Below are positions 15,201 through 30,200 of a stretch of 64,000 nt of DNA, piece after piece (position 1 is the stretch's first letter; each line of letters begins with the position of its first letter). This stretch comes from Augochlora pura. Its lineage: Eukaryota > Arthropoda > Insecta > Hymenoptera > Halictidae. Position numbers and translations under genes: made by a program. The stretch lies in contig NC_135781.1 of the NCBI RefSeq assembly GCF_028453695.1, positions 5,468,779-5,532,778 of the forward strand. Direction: 5' to 3'. The notes under the pieces are model-generated. The model had not been told where the DNA came from and made no database searches. It saw only the letters and a program-made list of their open reading frames with translations.

Positions 15201-18200
15201 AACCAGCGGTCGAACAATGACACACCGATGAATTCAACGGGCCCGAGCATTTATTTCGCGCCTCGATTGTCGGCTTAATGCGCCCGCGAAACGAATATTG
15301 TCGTTCTAACGAGCAGACAATTTATGCGGGGAAATGGATCGCTGTGCTTCTTTTTAATTAACACTTTGTGCACGATTTCTTTCGTGGCTGTGTTGAGGTT
15401 ATGTTGATCAGGGGTTTCTCGTATTTAATATTGGGTTTATGGAGCTATGATTTTGTATCAGTTTAAAAAAGCGACGATTGTTGACTAAATTTCAGATGAT
15501 TGCTGAACTGTTTTGGTGTTAATTATGTTATTAATCGAATGAGAAAATTTTTGTTTATCGTTACTTTTAGATTTTTGTAACGAAAGAATCAAATTTTGAT
15601 TTAATTTAAAAGAAAGTAATGATATTTATATTTGTTTGTAATTAAATTATTAATAATAATAGGTAATAGTAATAATTGAATAATATATATAAATTTACAT
15701 AATATACATAAATCTAATTTCCAGTAAAATGCAGACTATTAAGTCTAAGACGGTTTTAATAACAGTATATTACTCATCTCTATGTAAAATATCTGCATCT
15801 ATGTATTGCAAAAGTTTAATTAATAAAAATATATACGTTTCGGTTAACACTACAATATATTTTTTAAACAATAGCAAAAGACTTTTCAAAAGCGAATTAT
15901 AAAACTCCATAAAAATTGTCAGTCCAATGATCATAAAATACCTAGAATTTTAATTGAATAAAATACCGTCGGAATAGAACAACAATTATTAACACAAAAA
16001 TTTTTCGAATCAGTCAACCACGAGACGCCGACATTAATCGCATCTGCTTTCCATAATTATCGTATCGCAGAATCTTTCGCGTTCTCGCCACGCCGTCCTC
16101 CCTTAAAAAGAGTTCACAAAGAAGTTGATAAGTTACTAGACTACCTAGAATTAATCCTATTGAACGTCGGGGCCTTGTAGGCGAACTTTTTAATAATAAT
16201 AATTAATGAACACGGAGGTCCTTTGTTGCACGAGGAGAGTAATTAACAATACCGAAGACACGGTGGCGCGCTAAAGAAAAGGGAGGGCCAGGGGAGCACA
16301 GTAGGATGAAAAATACGGGATTAGACGAGATCAAAGAGTAGGGGTACCACTGTGCCACTTTCTTGTCAGGGGCTGAAGAAAAACCAGTTTATCTTCGACC
16401 AAGCATATTTGAGAACTTTAAACCTCCTACGTATTTAATCAGAATTTCTACGCCGCTTGCCGTCGCAAGGGTGAAATTGCTGTCGAAATGATAGCAGTTT
16501 CATTCAGCCTTTCAAGATTACATTTTATTAGCTTCGTTCGTTCGATTGATAATTTCAGTCTCTTTTATTTGATAGTAATTTGCATTAAAAGTATAGTAAG
16601 CGTTAAAAAATTCTGACAGACAAAATTCGGTATATAATTATATTCATCTCTAAATAGTTATTATATATAAAAGGACTATTATATCATAAAAATCAGTAAA
16701 CGTTTATTAAACAGAAGAAAAGTGTCGTAATATCGTTATAAAGGAGAGCATTTCACAGCCTTCAAACACCGAATCCAGAAAAAAATTATTTATTTAAAAA
16801 CCAGCAATTTGATCACTAAATTTACCGATCTCGTGAATTCGACCAATTTCAATCTTTTGATTTCCAGTTATTGAAACGATGAAAATATATTTATTCAATG
16901 AATTTAATAAAATATAAATCCATTAAATGTTATTTCTCTGGACATATTCAATCAACGTACTACTAAAATCGTTCAATTATCGCCGAAAAATGTACCCCCC
17001 CCCCCCCCCCCCCGTGCACGATAGCGTCCGCATAATCATAAGCCGTAGTGAAATTATTGTTGCAAACCCCGCGAGCATCGGCGCCGATATTTTCGCGGTG
17101 CAGGTATCAATGGCCTACAATAGAATTAAGCACAATGGACAGAACGGTGGCCCTCAAAGGCACCGGCGTTTTGTAGGTCAGCGATGTTTTGACAGCACGC
17201 ATTCCAGAAACGGCGCGGCCCGGACAATGGCCGGTGTAACGCGCGTATAAAGGAACGAATGGTAGCGAGCGTACAGCACGAATAGAAACGTTATTTAGCG
17301 GTATTATTTGATCTCGGTTATGCGTGATTTACGATCGGCGCTGTTTAAACCGCGAGATAATAGGGCAAAACGTGGCTCGGAGCGTTTCTGCGGAGCACGG
17401 AGAAAAGAGAAAAAAGAAAAGAAAGGAAACGCCGGTGGTGGCACGGTCTCACATATCATCGCGGAAACAGGCCTTCTCGCCGTGGCCCTTTTGTTTTCGC
17501 ATTTTTCCGCAACCGGCGGGACTCGCACGCTCGCGCCCGCGATTGTTCGATACGGCGAATACAACGTCTCTATTATTAATGTCAGCTTTCTGGCATTTGC
17601 CTGTAGAAGCAGAGTCCGCGGAGTACGCGCGGCGGCTCTCCGGGTTACAAACAGCCCCGATCGAGTCGAGATTTTATCGACTCGCTTCGTTTCTTTTTTG
17701 CCGAGGCGAGACACCTCCGACAACGATTCGAACGCGCCGCAAGCCGCAAGTAAAAGTACCCATTGTGAAACACCGCTCAAATCTGTGACCCCTACTCGAA
17801 ACGGTAGCGCGGAACAATGCGAAATCGCGGATCGACCGCGTGCGAGCGGACCGTAAAAATAGTTGCCATATTTTCGAACATTGTCCTTTGCACATTTGCT
17901 CGTGCGCCGTTCCGTAAAGAAATAAAAAACGGCTGTTAAAGGAGGAGGGTTTATTCGAGGATAGGCGTCTCTATGCGAGAACTTCCTGCGGACACGTTGT
18001 GCATCTTTATTTGCCCGTTGTCTCGATTTAGAAACGGTCGGCATCCATGTTTCATGTCCGGTGCACCAATTTTAAAACGGGCTTCGCGAATGGTCTGAAT
18101 ACCGAATATGGAGCACGGCGCGCGGAGTTGTGCGGAATTGTTATCGAATTGCGGAAAGTATTTGTAATTACGAGGTAATTTCATTTCATCGCCCATAGCT

Positions 18201-21200
18201 CGATCATGCTGTAAACCGTAAGATAGAGCTCTGTTCAATTATAGTATATAATTCGTTATTCAATGGGAGTGCAATTTCAAGTATTAAATAACTCAATTTC
18301 ATTTATTATGAGTTACGATGGAATTGAAATACACCAATTACGAATTACGATATTAAATTACATTAACGACTATGAAATTGAATAATATCTATTACAAATT
18401 ACAATATAATTAAATGACATTAATCTCGAATTGCGATCTAATCGAATTACGTTAGTTATGAATTACGATGAAATTAGATTATATCGAATTTAAATTTCGA
18501 TATAATTGGATTACATTCATTACGAATTACGATTGAATTGAATTATATCAATTACAAACGACGATATAATTTAATTATATCAATTACAAACGACTATATA
18601 ATTTAATTATATTAATTACAACTGACGATATAATTTAACTATATTAATTACAACTGACGATATAATTTAACTATATTAATTACAACTGACGATATAATGC
18701 AATTATATCATTACAAATTGCGATGTAATCGAATTATATTAATAACACATTACGATGAAATTGAATTAAATTCATTACGAATTACGATCTAATTAAATTA
18801 CAATATAATTGAGTCAACAACAGCATCAATGTTACGAAAATGAAATTACCATAACAGATACGCACTATATCACTCGCATTTCACTCGTCCTCGACTGCTT
18901 TAGTATTATTTCTGATTCATACAAAAGAAACATTTGTGAGTCCATCGCGTTGCTTAAAGACGCTAAATATTCAACGACAACAGTTTCATGTCGCAATAAA
19001 TTCCTCGATAACGTCATACTCCCCCGAATGCGTTCCATAATAGGTACTTCTTGCCATAATACAACTGCCTCCCAACCGGCGTCCCATTACAGGTTGAAGT
19101 CCGACGAACGAGCATCGGCGGACGCATATCGAACCCATAATCTACGGGCAACCCTGTACAACGCTTACGCAACACGCCCCCCCCCCCCTCTCTAGCATGT
19201 TTACAGAATTCATGGAGATCCCTTATAACACGGGTACAAGACGGCCGCGGGAGGGGCGTTCGGGCCAGCAGCATTACGCAAGCTAGGGAGAATGTTATGT
19301 CGAAATGATTTATGGGGAGTGTCCATCAAAATCTTGAATATCCACGGTGAACGTTGTCCGCAATTTCAGCGATCTTCCCGGTGTTCTTGCGTTTCGTCTC
19401 GACGCCCCGCGGCGGTCGAAAATCCCCAAAACGTAGAAATTCGGTTTATGTGGTCACCGAAAGTTGCAACTTTTCATTATTATTATTATTTATGTGTATT
19501 TCTAAGTGGGAAAGGAAAATTCGTCGGCACTGGAAATTTGTTAAATTAATAATTAATATTGAAATTGTGATTTTTGTTTATTGCATATATATTTTTGTTG
19601 CGTCCTCTAGCTGACGTCAAAGGGCATTTCGACGTTGCATAGAAATCGAGATTTAAAATCAAAGTCACCTTTTAACGTTTAATCGACGCAATAAAAAGGA
19701 TACACTCTTGCAACAATAAAAAGCAAGCAGCGTTGTTATTTTATTCACCGTTCGGCGCCGATCAAATTTCATTTGAAACATTTTTTGCAACATCGGCCGT
19801 CGGAGGAGACACCGAGACGGTTCCGAACGGAACACTCCGGGGCCGCGTCGTTCGGGTACAAAGGGTGTCGCGGTCGCGAAACAATCGCAGGTTCCGCAGA
19901 GTTTTTCCTATGTCTGGCCGCGATGAGCATTCGCCGATGCTGGAACGACAAAGGGTAGAACGGCGGAATTGCAACCGATAGCGCGACATTTTGCACGGTG
20001 CGCCGTTTAATTCGCACTCGAGCGTCGGGCCTCGTAAATTGCGGTTGCCTTTTCTCGATTACAAAAGTCGATTGTGCCATTGTCGTCCGTAGAGAGGGGG
20101 AGCGGGGTTGGAGGTGGGGAGAGGCCCGGCTTTCTGCTCGGCGAGTTCATTTCTTCGCGAAATTCGAATAACCGTGGAGACGGCGGGAATCTTTGCCAGG
20201 TTCTGTCACCGGCAAACTTTCGCTCACCGTTTCCCGATTACCGGCTGAGTACCGTTTCTGAAAAGAGACGTCACCGCCCACTTCCCGGGCGAAATTACCC
20301 GGAAAACAATCCGATGAATCACGGCCGAACGGCGCTTGACGCGCATCCGCGAATCGAACGAGTGAATTTGCAATTACATTCGTCGCGTTTCGCGATTTAC
20401 AATCGGCTCGCGGGCGAACCGCGAGCGCGTAATTAATCAATGAAATTCAATTCGGGCGTCGTACGGTGGTGGCGTAGAAGGAACCGGGTGCGAGGCGAAT
20501 TCTGCCGAATTTTAACGAAATTGTCAGGCTACGTTAGGTTAGGGTCTTTTATTTCTCTGTATAAAAATCGATAGATTCTACCAAATCAGTCGGATTCGTA
20601 CCTAAAAAACAAGTCGCGATTACGATAATATTCTCAAAGTAACGGAGCTGCCATTCTTGAAAAAAAATATTATTTAATTATATGAAATCATAAATAATTT
20701 TATCGCATGTCCTGTAATTTTGGCGATTGTTAAATTATATATGTAAAATATCGTACATTACTAGCAAAATACAGTAAGTGTGTCATACTCTCTTGTGTTA
20801 ATGATTTCAATAATTGACTTATTGGTGTTTTTAACATTTTATTTAGAATTTCACATAGTCGATTTTATAATAAATGCATAAAGCCTGCAGTCTAAACTAC
20901 TACAAAATAAAATCTACACCTCCAAGATACCTGAGAGCTTTTAATTTCTTAAACGCCAATTATTAAAATACAAAAGGCTATAAAAACGAGAATGACGTAA
21001 AAATGAATTATAATTATATAACACAATAATTATAAATATTATTATAATTTTACATAATCAAACATACGCTTAATGCAATTAATTACAAATCATTTCATTT
21101 GCCCAATTCCAAAACGACATCGCCCAATAAAATGAATAAATAAATAATACAGCGCGAAAATCGCGAATCGTCGAAATCATTAAAATAATTATCGCTCGAT

Positions 21201-24200
21201 AGTTTTTCGGCAGAAATTTTGATCAGGAAAGTTTTCCCGGTCGCGCGACACTATCCAATCAAATCGACGCGTCTCCGACACGAAATGGCACGCAACAGCC
21301 GCCGCTCCGAAACTATTGTTGAAAATTAATTTGGCAGGCAATATTTCGCGAATTAAACGCGCCCCTCCCCCCTCCCACATGACGATCGAACGCGGCATTT
21401 ATAACACCGGTTGGATTGAAAAGACAATCTGCGCGCGGCTTTGATATCGCGGCACGGCAATTTCCTTTTTGCCTTTCATATCGCGCGGGAGAAACACTTG
21501 CACGCCCGGTTTCAAATCAACGCGTATAATTTATATGGGGCATTTGACATTTATGGAACGGCCGAATATTAAAAGTAGCCGAATCGGGCGCGCGACCGCT
21601 AACAAATAGATCGCGGGACGAGGATCATTACGTAATAGCTGTTTTTAATTTGCGAGCGGACTGCGGATGTATACGCGGAATGTATTGTAAATAAATTGGG
21701 GGGGTTATATATTTATTGGAAAAATGAGTAGGTTAAAAATAAAATTTGCTAATATTATTATACTATTTTCAGCGTTGTTAAATTATTAGGAGTAGCGTAT
21801 TCTTCTTTCACTTCTGTTTCTTGCAGTCAACTTAAAAAATTTATATTCCATACGAAGATAAATATTACGATCAAATTTCCTAAGTCTTCTAATAGCGTTT
21901 AATTAATTCTGTCATTATTGCATAAATCTCGCTATTTAATTATAAGTTACAGAAATTCAGTGAAAATATATTTTTACTTCCGACGATTTTTATAAATTGA
22001 GGAAAATGGAATATTCTTTAATTTGTCCGATACTTTCATTGCTCGATGTTTCATCCGTTCATTTTTGTAACAAATGCAATTCGCAATCTGCTAATAATAA
22101 AATCGCTAAAAATCGCTAAAAATCGCTGAAAATCGCTGAAAATCTGTTAATAAGCAATTCAAGTTACCAAAGCAATGAAAGGAGGTTATGTTAAAAAAGT
22201 TGCTTTTCAGAAACGTTCCAGGACCCGTCCTAAACACAGCCGGGCATAACGATCTGCGCAAACAATCGGCTGCAAACGAAATTCAGGCTCGTTTATCCCT
22301 GGTGGCCCGCGAGGGAGAAAATCACAGTGCTAAGACAAACTCTCGGTCTCTCCTCCCCCCTCCCCACCTCTGTTGGGAACTGCGCGATGCAGGTTAACAG
22401 TGGCAGCATTTAGCCGAAGACAAACAAAAGCGTTCGCCAATAGAACGGGCGGAGCCCGATCGAAGAACATTAGCGAACAATCGGTCGAGTTACGAAACCG
22501 CGATTCACTCTCACGGCCGTGGAGAGAAATGGAACGATGAAATGTAAAAGATGTCGGTGACGGGGCGAGGGGTGGTGTGTGTGTGGGCCCGGCGTCGGCG
22601 GTGAAGAGGGTGGTGGGGGAGGAGTGGATGTGCAAACGACGCGGGCGAGAGAGGCCGGCCTAACGATCGATCATCGTAATAAGAGGAAACTTTTTCGTGA
22701 GTCAGAGAGGACAGTTAACGAAACCGGCGGCGAACGGTTGCATTCGTAACGGGGAGGGGTCCCCGATACTACGAAGAACTTTGGCTCCGCCGGCAAAGTG
22801 CACTTAGCCGGGTTCCGCTTAATTACTCATTCCAGCAGTTCGCGAAACTCCCTTTAAGCAAGTTCCTTCCGGTGGACAGAGGCGGTCGAACGTGGTACAG
22901 GTGCAACGGCTCCGGACGGATCGGGCCAGTCGATACGCAATTACTCGAAACAGGCCTCTTTGTTGATCCAGACCCGGGCCAGTACCCCGTGGCTAGTTCT
23001 TCGCTCTTATGTCAACCGTTTGACATCGATGCTGTTCCAACACTGAATCAAAAATCATTTTTCTTAACCACTTACCGTACTTTCACGAGTCCGAGACGCG
23101 ATGGAAATTACCAGTAATAAATGCTAATGTTATTCTGCTCTTTAAAATTGGAATACAATTCTAATCATTTATTATTAATATTTAAGCATACAAGTAAATT
23201 CAGGCACGAAATAAACATTAATGTTCTGTCTGTTCTATGAAATTGTGACAATTGAAAAATTCCTAATCGCAGTGACCGTGAAGAAAATGGTACAGCAAGG
23301 GGTTAACTATAATATTTACATTATTTATAATCCAGCACAATTTTTATTTAATAAAATAAATAAAATGAAACTAAAAATTAAAATTTAACATTGAGCCACT
23401 GTAAACTCTAATATCATTATATAATTTTTAAATAGCAAATACAAATTAAATTTTAAATGCAAATTAAATAAAAATAAAAATAAAATGAATAATATACAAA
23501 ATTAATGAATAGACAAAAACTTAAAATAACATCATTCTTATTTCAAGAGCTTCCGCTTTTTATACACTTAATTGTACCATCTAACAAATCAATTAAAATC
23601 GAATGAAAACCGTGACACGTCTTACACGTTAAACATTAGTCGCGCTCGGAAGTAAATAACAGGCGCAATAATTGGCTACCCCCGTGGAGAAACAGCACCG
23701 CTGCCATAACTGTTCCCCAGAGTTTCTTAGCGGACTAATTACGACGATTAAAACAGCGCCGTGTACCGCGTCGGTGTTGTTTATCGGGCGAACGTGTGCC
23801 GGAAAAATCGTCGCCTTGAAATCACGGCTGCAAAAGAAGGAAAGTTTCCCTGGCTTCATTTCCCGCGATACACCCCGGGGCATTCGGGGACCCCCATTAG
23901 TCGTCCCAGCGTGTACGCACGTTTACGTTCGAGCTGCGATAAACGATCCCAGCGACGACGACGACGACGGGAACGGAGAGTGTGGAAATACATACGGTCT
24001 TGTGTTTTATTATGGGAATGTTTGCATTGGAGCAGCTGGCAGAATGGTGTTTGCCAAGTGACGATACGGGGACAGGACGTTACTTTTTCTACGTTGTTAC
24101 CGCCGTTCTCGTCGTTGTTACCGTCGTTTTCATCGTTCGTATGTATGTAATATAGATGGTGTTGTATATTACGCCACTGTGTATATGATATTGTAAAAAT

Positions 24201-27200
24201 GTCTATTAATTTAGTAATGAGAGATAGTTTAGGTCATCGTAAGGAACTTTTTCCTTTACAAAAATTTTCTCCGAGGTATTGTTTACGAGTTATTAACGAA
24301 AAACATTGACCAATGAGAAGCGAGCTCCGCTGACGCGAGGCCGCCGAGCCAACGAGCGGGCGAAGCCTAGTTTCGCTTACTGGCACGGTCGCCTAACGTC
24401 AGCCGTGCTCGCCACTCGTTGGTCAATGTTTTTTTGTTAATAACTTCTTAATGATGCCTCGGAGAACATTTTTGTAAAGGTATTTCCCGATTGTTAAACA
24501 TTTCTGCGACATCCTGTAGAAATACAGATTGCGCAGCTTCGACTCGTAAACGCTACCTGAAAAACAATCCGTCATTCTACAAACAAAAGTGCTTCTGTAA
24601 ATATTGGGAAATTTGTCACGTGATTGAATCTACCGCGCATTTGAAAATACGAGCTCGACGGATGCTCTTTACAAAAATAAACGCTGAATTTGTTGCGCGC
24701 GACTTCCTTTTGCCGATCTGTCGAATGGAACGGAGTAACATGTTGTCAATAAAATTCGTTAATAGAATTAATGAACATGCAGAAGTGGAAGCACGAGCTA
24801 TAAAATAAGCGGTTGTAAAAAATTGTTAAAATTCCTATTTTAATAATATCTGAAATTATTAAGAAGTGAACAATTATTCCCTCGTCGTATCATTTTCATC
24901 ACAGTTACAATGACTGATTGTTGCCATTTGTAATAACTTTTTAGAAGACAAAAGAATATTTATATTTATCGTATGGCTGTTTTATTGCAACATAGAAAAA
25001 CAGTGAAACTGTTGCAAAAATCTGTTTCACTTATGGTCCTATAATAAACGACAAAACGAAATAATAATGATATGCAAACCTCGTAATAAATTCTATAAAA
25101 TTATTCTTCAAAGTCAAATGATTGAATTTGTTGCTCGACTGCCCTTAATAATAATATTCTTCCGCCACCTGATTAACTTTTCTATCAATTTAATACAAAG
25201 ATCGTCGAGCACAGAGATTATGGAAACTTGCCTAGTACATGTAGCCGATGTGCGGTCTTCCGCAGGCATTACACTCGGCGTTACAGATCCATTAACCCAA
25301 TTCTGGTAACTTTGACGAGAATCGAATTCGAAATTGTAGACCTGCGGAAAATCTGGTCGTCCCAGTTCGGCGTCCCGTGTTGCCGGCCGATGAAAAGAAA
25401 CGGGAATAGAAGAGTCCGGCGATACCACGTGGGCGTCAGTGGCGGCGGCGTCGCCGGCCAAGTATTTAATTAGAAAGAACCACGATTAAGGAACTATTTC
25501 AATTTCACTCGTTCTGATAAATGCCCGTCCGGTGTCCAGCGGTCGAGGTAGCTAACTTCTCTCTGACGTAAGCGGGGACCAGTGAAGGATCTCGCCGGAC
25601 TATTAAATCGGATTCCCGAAACTTTTAATTGTGTCACGCCGCCTTAGCTGGGCATTTCGTAACGCGGATCAGGGCTACGAACAGATCGCACTCCGGCCGG
25701 CTCCGCGCGTCCAGTTTAATTAGAGATCATAAACTTGTATGCACCCGGCGCCGGTGAATAGAGGCGGGACATCGGCGTCGCACCGGACCCATCTATAATT
25801 GCAATTGGAACCGGCTGGGAAATTCGTTCGGATCGAGTACAATTTGTTCCACGGGCCGTGCGAAACCGGCGCGGAATGCTTTTTGCCGACGGTTCAGCTT
25901 AATGTCGTTTAACGCTGAGTTTTTTTTGGTGTACTTCGGCTGCCGATAGAATTTCCCCCCCGGCGGCGACCGGCAATTAGACTGGACGCGATCGTTGGCG
26001 GATGATGCGGCGCGAGGACTCGATATAGGCGGTTTTTTTAAAAATTCGTTCCAGAATTATATGTGTCAGTGTAACTTTTACCGCGGCAGATATGCTTCGC
26101 TACGGTATTATTTCTGAGATTAAAATAGGTAAAAATAAATTTGTTGACCCGAATGTATTCTCGTTGAAGGAACAGATTGGTGATCTCGTGTTTGTGTCGA
26201 ATTAAGAGATATATTATTTATAAAACGTAAAAATGAGAGCATTTTTCTTTTGTCTCGATCACCTAATCGTTTTACGCTATTTATATTGTTCTCAAACTTT
26301 TTTTTATTATTTTTATACAGAACGTATAATTCTTTAATGAAATAAAGTAATATTTATTACGTCAAGATAAATTAGAAGAAATATTGCAGTTAATAATAAT
26401 ATAATATAGTCGATAATAACTAATGTAATTGCTGCGAAAATTATAACAAATATTATATTATAGCAAATAGTAGTATAGTATCACAGTGATTCGTATAGTT
26501 ATCCTACTTCCAAGAGTCAGTACGGAGCTCATAAACATTGTATAAAGCAATAAAAGTTTCCTACCTCGTGTTTGCGGTAAATAAAAGTGCCGGATAATGA
26601 ACAAACTTCTTCGCTAAAAATTGCTGAAGTAAAAACTTCTGTAAACCTTCTTGTAAATAATTGCTAAGGTTTCCTGAGGATTCTTGCCATCTAGTTTGAT
26701 CTTTTTTAACTATATTATATTTTTACATGAATTTATTTTGTTGCAGATTCTAGGGTCGAGAACTGTCAGATAAATGGCCCGCCGTTTCGTTGACCCAATT
26801 TTTGGCAAGCGTTTCAAAAATTACGTTCGTTACCGTCACTCCTAAATTTTTATCGTTAACAATCTCCGGCGGTTGTAATGTTTTCTGAAATAAAACGCAG
26901 TCATTGAAACGCGGGCAAATTTGAGAATTCGCGGCGCAGGTTGTCGTGTCATAGTAACGAGCAGAAAATACATTTGATTTTGATTAAGCGTGACACGAGA
27001 CAAAATTTTCTGCACTTGTATGAAATGTTTTATCATTTACAGATTTTACAGGTATACAATATTAGGTTTTTCAATATTATTCCGTCATTTCGACAAATTG
27101 CAATTTTTACAAAAATTTATCTACTGAATCAGTAAGTTGCATTTTAAATATACTTTTCACTCGAATTGTTCAACAGCGTGCATTGTACTGAAAATTAAAA

Positions 27201-30200
27201 AGAGTGAAAACTATGCAGTGAAAATTGCAAAGAGAGAAAATTATGGAGTGAAAATTACAAAGAGTGAAAATTATGCAGTGAAACTTACAAAGAGTGACAA
27301 TTATGCAGTAACAATGACAAGGAGTGAAAATTACGTAGTGAAAATTACATAGAGAAAATTACAAAAAAATTATAAAATCAGTAAAAATTGCATAGTTAAA
27401 ATTAATTACAATTCATAATAAAATAGATCGTATACCCGAGTACTTGCCAAACGACCATAAAACCCCCATTGCCCGTGCAAGGCTTAACCCTTTAAGTTCC
27501 GCATCAAAGAGAAGAAGAGAACTGTGCCACAGTCACTTTTGACTCGAACCGACACTCTGCGTTCAAATAACTTCTTTCACTGCGTGCGTACACGTTTTTT
27601 TTTTCAAAAACGAGATAGTATTTCGAGTCGTCGGTGACCCCGGCACGGTGCTCGGATGGTTTGCCAGGGGACGGACTGGTCGTGGTCCGAGAGTACCGAA
27701 AACCGAGCGCAATTTGTTTGCCGTACTGACGGCTGATTATATTATCATTTCCAGACACCGAGAATCCGAAAGTTTCGACGTGCCCGATGTCCTTTGAAGT
27801 GCGACTAAGCCCCGGCGAACGAAATCGCTTAATATTCTGGCAGGAGGCAACGTTCACCGACAACGTCGGCGTCGAGCGGGTCTACAAAACGAGGGTGAGC
27901 AGAGAGACATCGAGTTCGAGTGTAATCCCGGTCGGCGCCCTTCCCCGTCGCGCGTCTCCGTTTCCCCGCGAAATTTCGACCGTTTGATCTCGGCAAGATG
28001 ACGCTTTAGCGGGCCGCGCCCCTACCTTTATTTCACAGTCGTAACCCCTCTCACCGAGGGTCGGGAACAGTTTTCATATCGGTTTCGTCTCTTGGAACGG
28101 TTACGGGGAGCCGAAAAATTCTAATTACTGTTACAAGGTACATACTATATATTATAGGCATATAATATGATATAATAATGAATAGATAATGAAATATTAT
28201 ATAAATATGTATGATATAAATTGTGCCTTGTAACATAATATGTACATATAATGTACAGTAGATTTAATACAGGGTGATCTATTTTAATTAATAATTGCAA
28301 TTATCTCCACAATTATTCTTTATTTCAAAAAATGTTTCATACGAAACATTTTGAATTTTATTAGATAGATCACATTGTAACAACTTCGAACGGTTACTTT
28401 TTACACGTTCTCACCCCCACCCCTTTTCCTTTCACGAATATTCTCATTTAAATCAGAGTTGGGCGTTACTCGAATTTTTTGGAATAAATATGTAAGATAA
28501 TTATCCAAAGGAATTGTTTTTAGTCGTATAAATATTGTTCATTATTTGTAGTAAATTGTTCTATTTATTTAATCGAATAATGCTTTGTACATGGTAATAT
28601 TTGAATAATTTTTCGTATACGATATTTCTCTGTTTGACTAATTCTTTTTATATAATAATTCTCTACTTGAACAATTGAATAATTCTAAATTCTCAAAAAA
28701 ATAATTCTTTGTATATACTAATTCTTTAACGTAATAATTCATTATCCGAATGATAATGCGAACAACAGTAAACGGTTCAAGAAAAATATTACTTGTTCCC
28801 CAATAAACAATTTGCCTAAAAAACAAATCGAATCAGCGATTGAAAAACAGAATATATAAAAAATAACTCGACAAACCATGAATAAAATCCATTACATTCC
28901 ACCACAACGATTCGAATCGATTTTTCGTACGAATTTCTATATGAACAAATTCTCACGCCGATTGATTTCCAAACTAAAATCATATTCTCGTAAATTGTTA
29001 CGTAAACAAATTTTCATACGACTGTTCATTCGACAATAATTCCATCAATCGAGTCTACGCCTCTTACAACGGTCACCGGAACAAGATCTCGCCCAACGCT
29101 GGTTTCGGCGCTCCGTCGCGCGCCGCCCCGTAAAAACGACCGACACCCCCCGCCCCCTCCCCCAAACCTCCCGCCGCTCCGCCTTTTTTTCTCCTTGCAA
29201 GGGGTTTATTAAAACTTCCGCACTAACGATCGAACTTAGCAATCTCGCGGTTATCTCCGGCCGACGTGCCGTCCGTTAATTACCCTATCGTGTCCCGGGC
29301 ACGAAACCGGTGACCGGGGCCGCGACGACGGCGGGCGTCGCTGAAAAGAAACCGAGAAAAAAAGGGCGGCGCGAGAGGATTACGCTCCTTTCTTCGTCCT
29401 TTTCGTTCCCGGGAGTTGATACGACTTAAAGGGTCTCGCGGCGATTAATCGGGGTTCGGTTTCAATCCTTCCCCACCCGCGTGCCGGCTATTTTTGATCT
29501 TTTATACCCCGGGGAGCCTCCTCGAAACTCCCGCGGCCTTAATTACGCGGCCCGTCGATCCTGTATTCGCCGCGTTTGTAAAATACGCCGATTCGGGGCG
29601 GAATTTTTTATTGAACGTCGATTCTCGGTATTGCCCGGTAGTTGACTACTCTGTGATCTATTTTGTGATTGATTGAATAATTCGTATTTGTGATTGTATT
29701 GTTATATAGTAATCGGTATTGGTGATTATATTATTATAGAGTTATCGCTATTGGTGATTATATTATTATAGAGTTATCGCTATTGGTAATGGCATTGTGA
29801 CTATATAGTAGTTAGTATTGAATAGTAATTTGTATTGGTAATTCTGTGATCAATTTTCTAATCGATTACGTTATTGGTATTGGTAATAATATTATTATAC
29901 ATATACTAATATGTATTGGTGATTATATTACTAGTAACTATAGTTTAATTAAATAATTATAGTTACTATAACTAGTAACTATAATTATTAATCAATTAAT
30001 TATTATTGGAATAAATCGCCTTCCATAACGATTATTACTCGTCAAAAGACAGGTAACTTAAACATCGAATCTAGTCTTTCTGAGTCACCTTATTACCGAG
30101 TATTTATATAATAATATAATAATACTATATAAACAATTATTTTACATAGAAATCGAAACCGGACGGTCCGATATTTTCTAGACCGCGGAACATTGTAAAA

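Larger units (their letters stand above)
9857..27754 (+). other. 17.9 kb intron between HYR1 and HYR2
   Basis: Starts GTGAGT, ends ATTATCATTTCCAG. It is a mosaic of AT-rich DNA and CpG-rich blocks (10250-10850, 11470-12480, 13190-13830, 14860-15340, 17020-18230, 19010-20520, 21140-21680, 22190-23110, 23640-24130, 25230-26040). It holds AT-rich repeats (12800-13125, 14460-14780, 18240-18815, 27190-27365) and a foldback element (24247-24487). I found no nested gene on either strand: the longer open frames (for example 17304-18044 minus) overlap open frames in other phases and match no family I know. Confidence 0.8.

Noticed and set aside
17304..18044. Minus-strand open frame of 246 codons
   Set aside because: It lies in a CpG-rich intron block where two plus-strand frames are also open for 150-180 codons. 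Composition is Arg/Ser-rich, with no domain and no splice context.
25114..25461. Minus-strand open frame of 115 codons
   Set aside because: Mixed composition made it worth a look, but there is no recognisable domain and it crosses a composition boundary.
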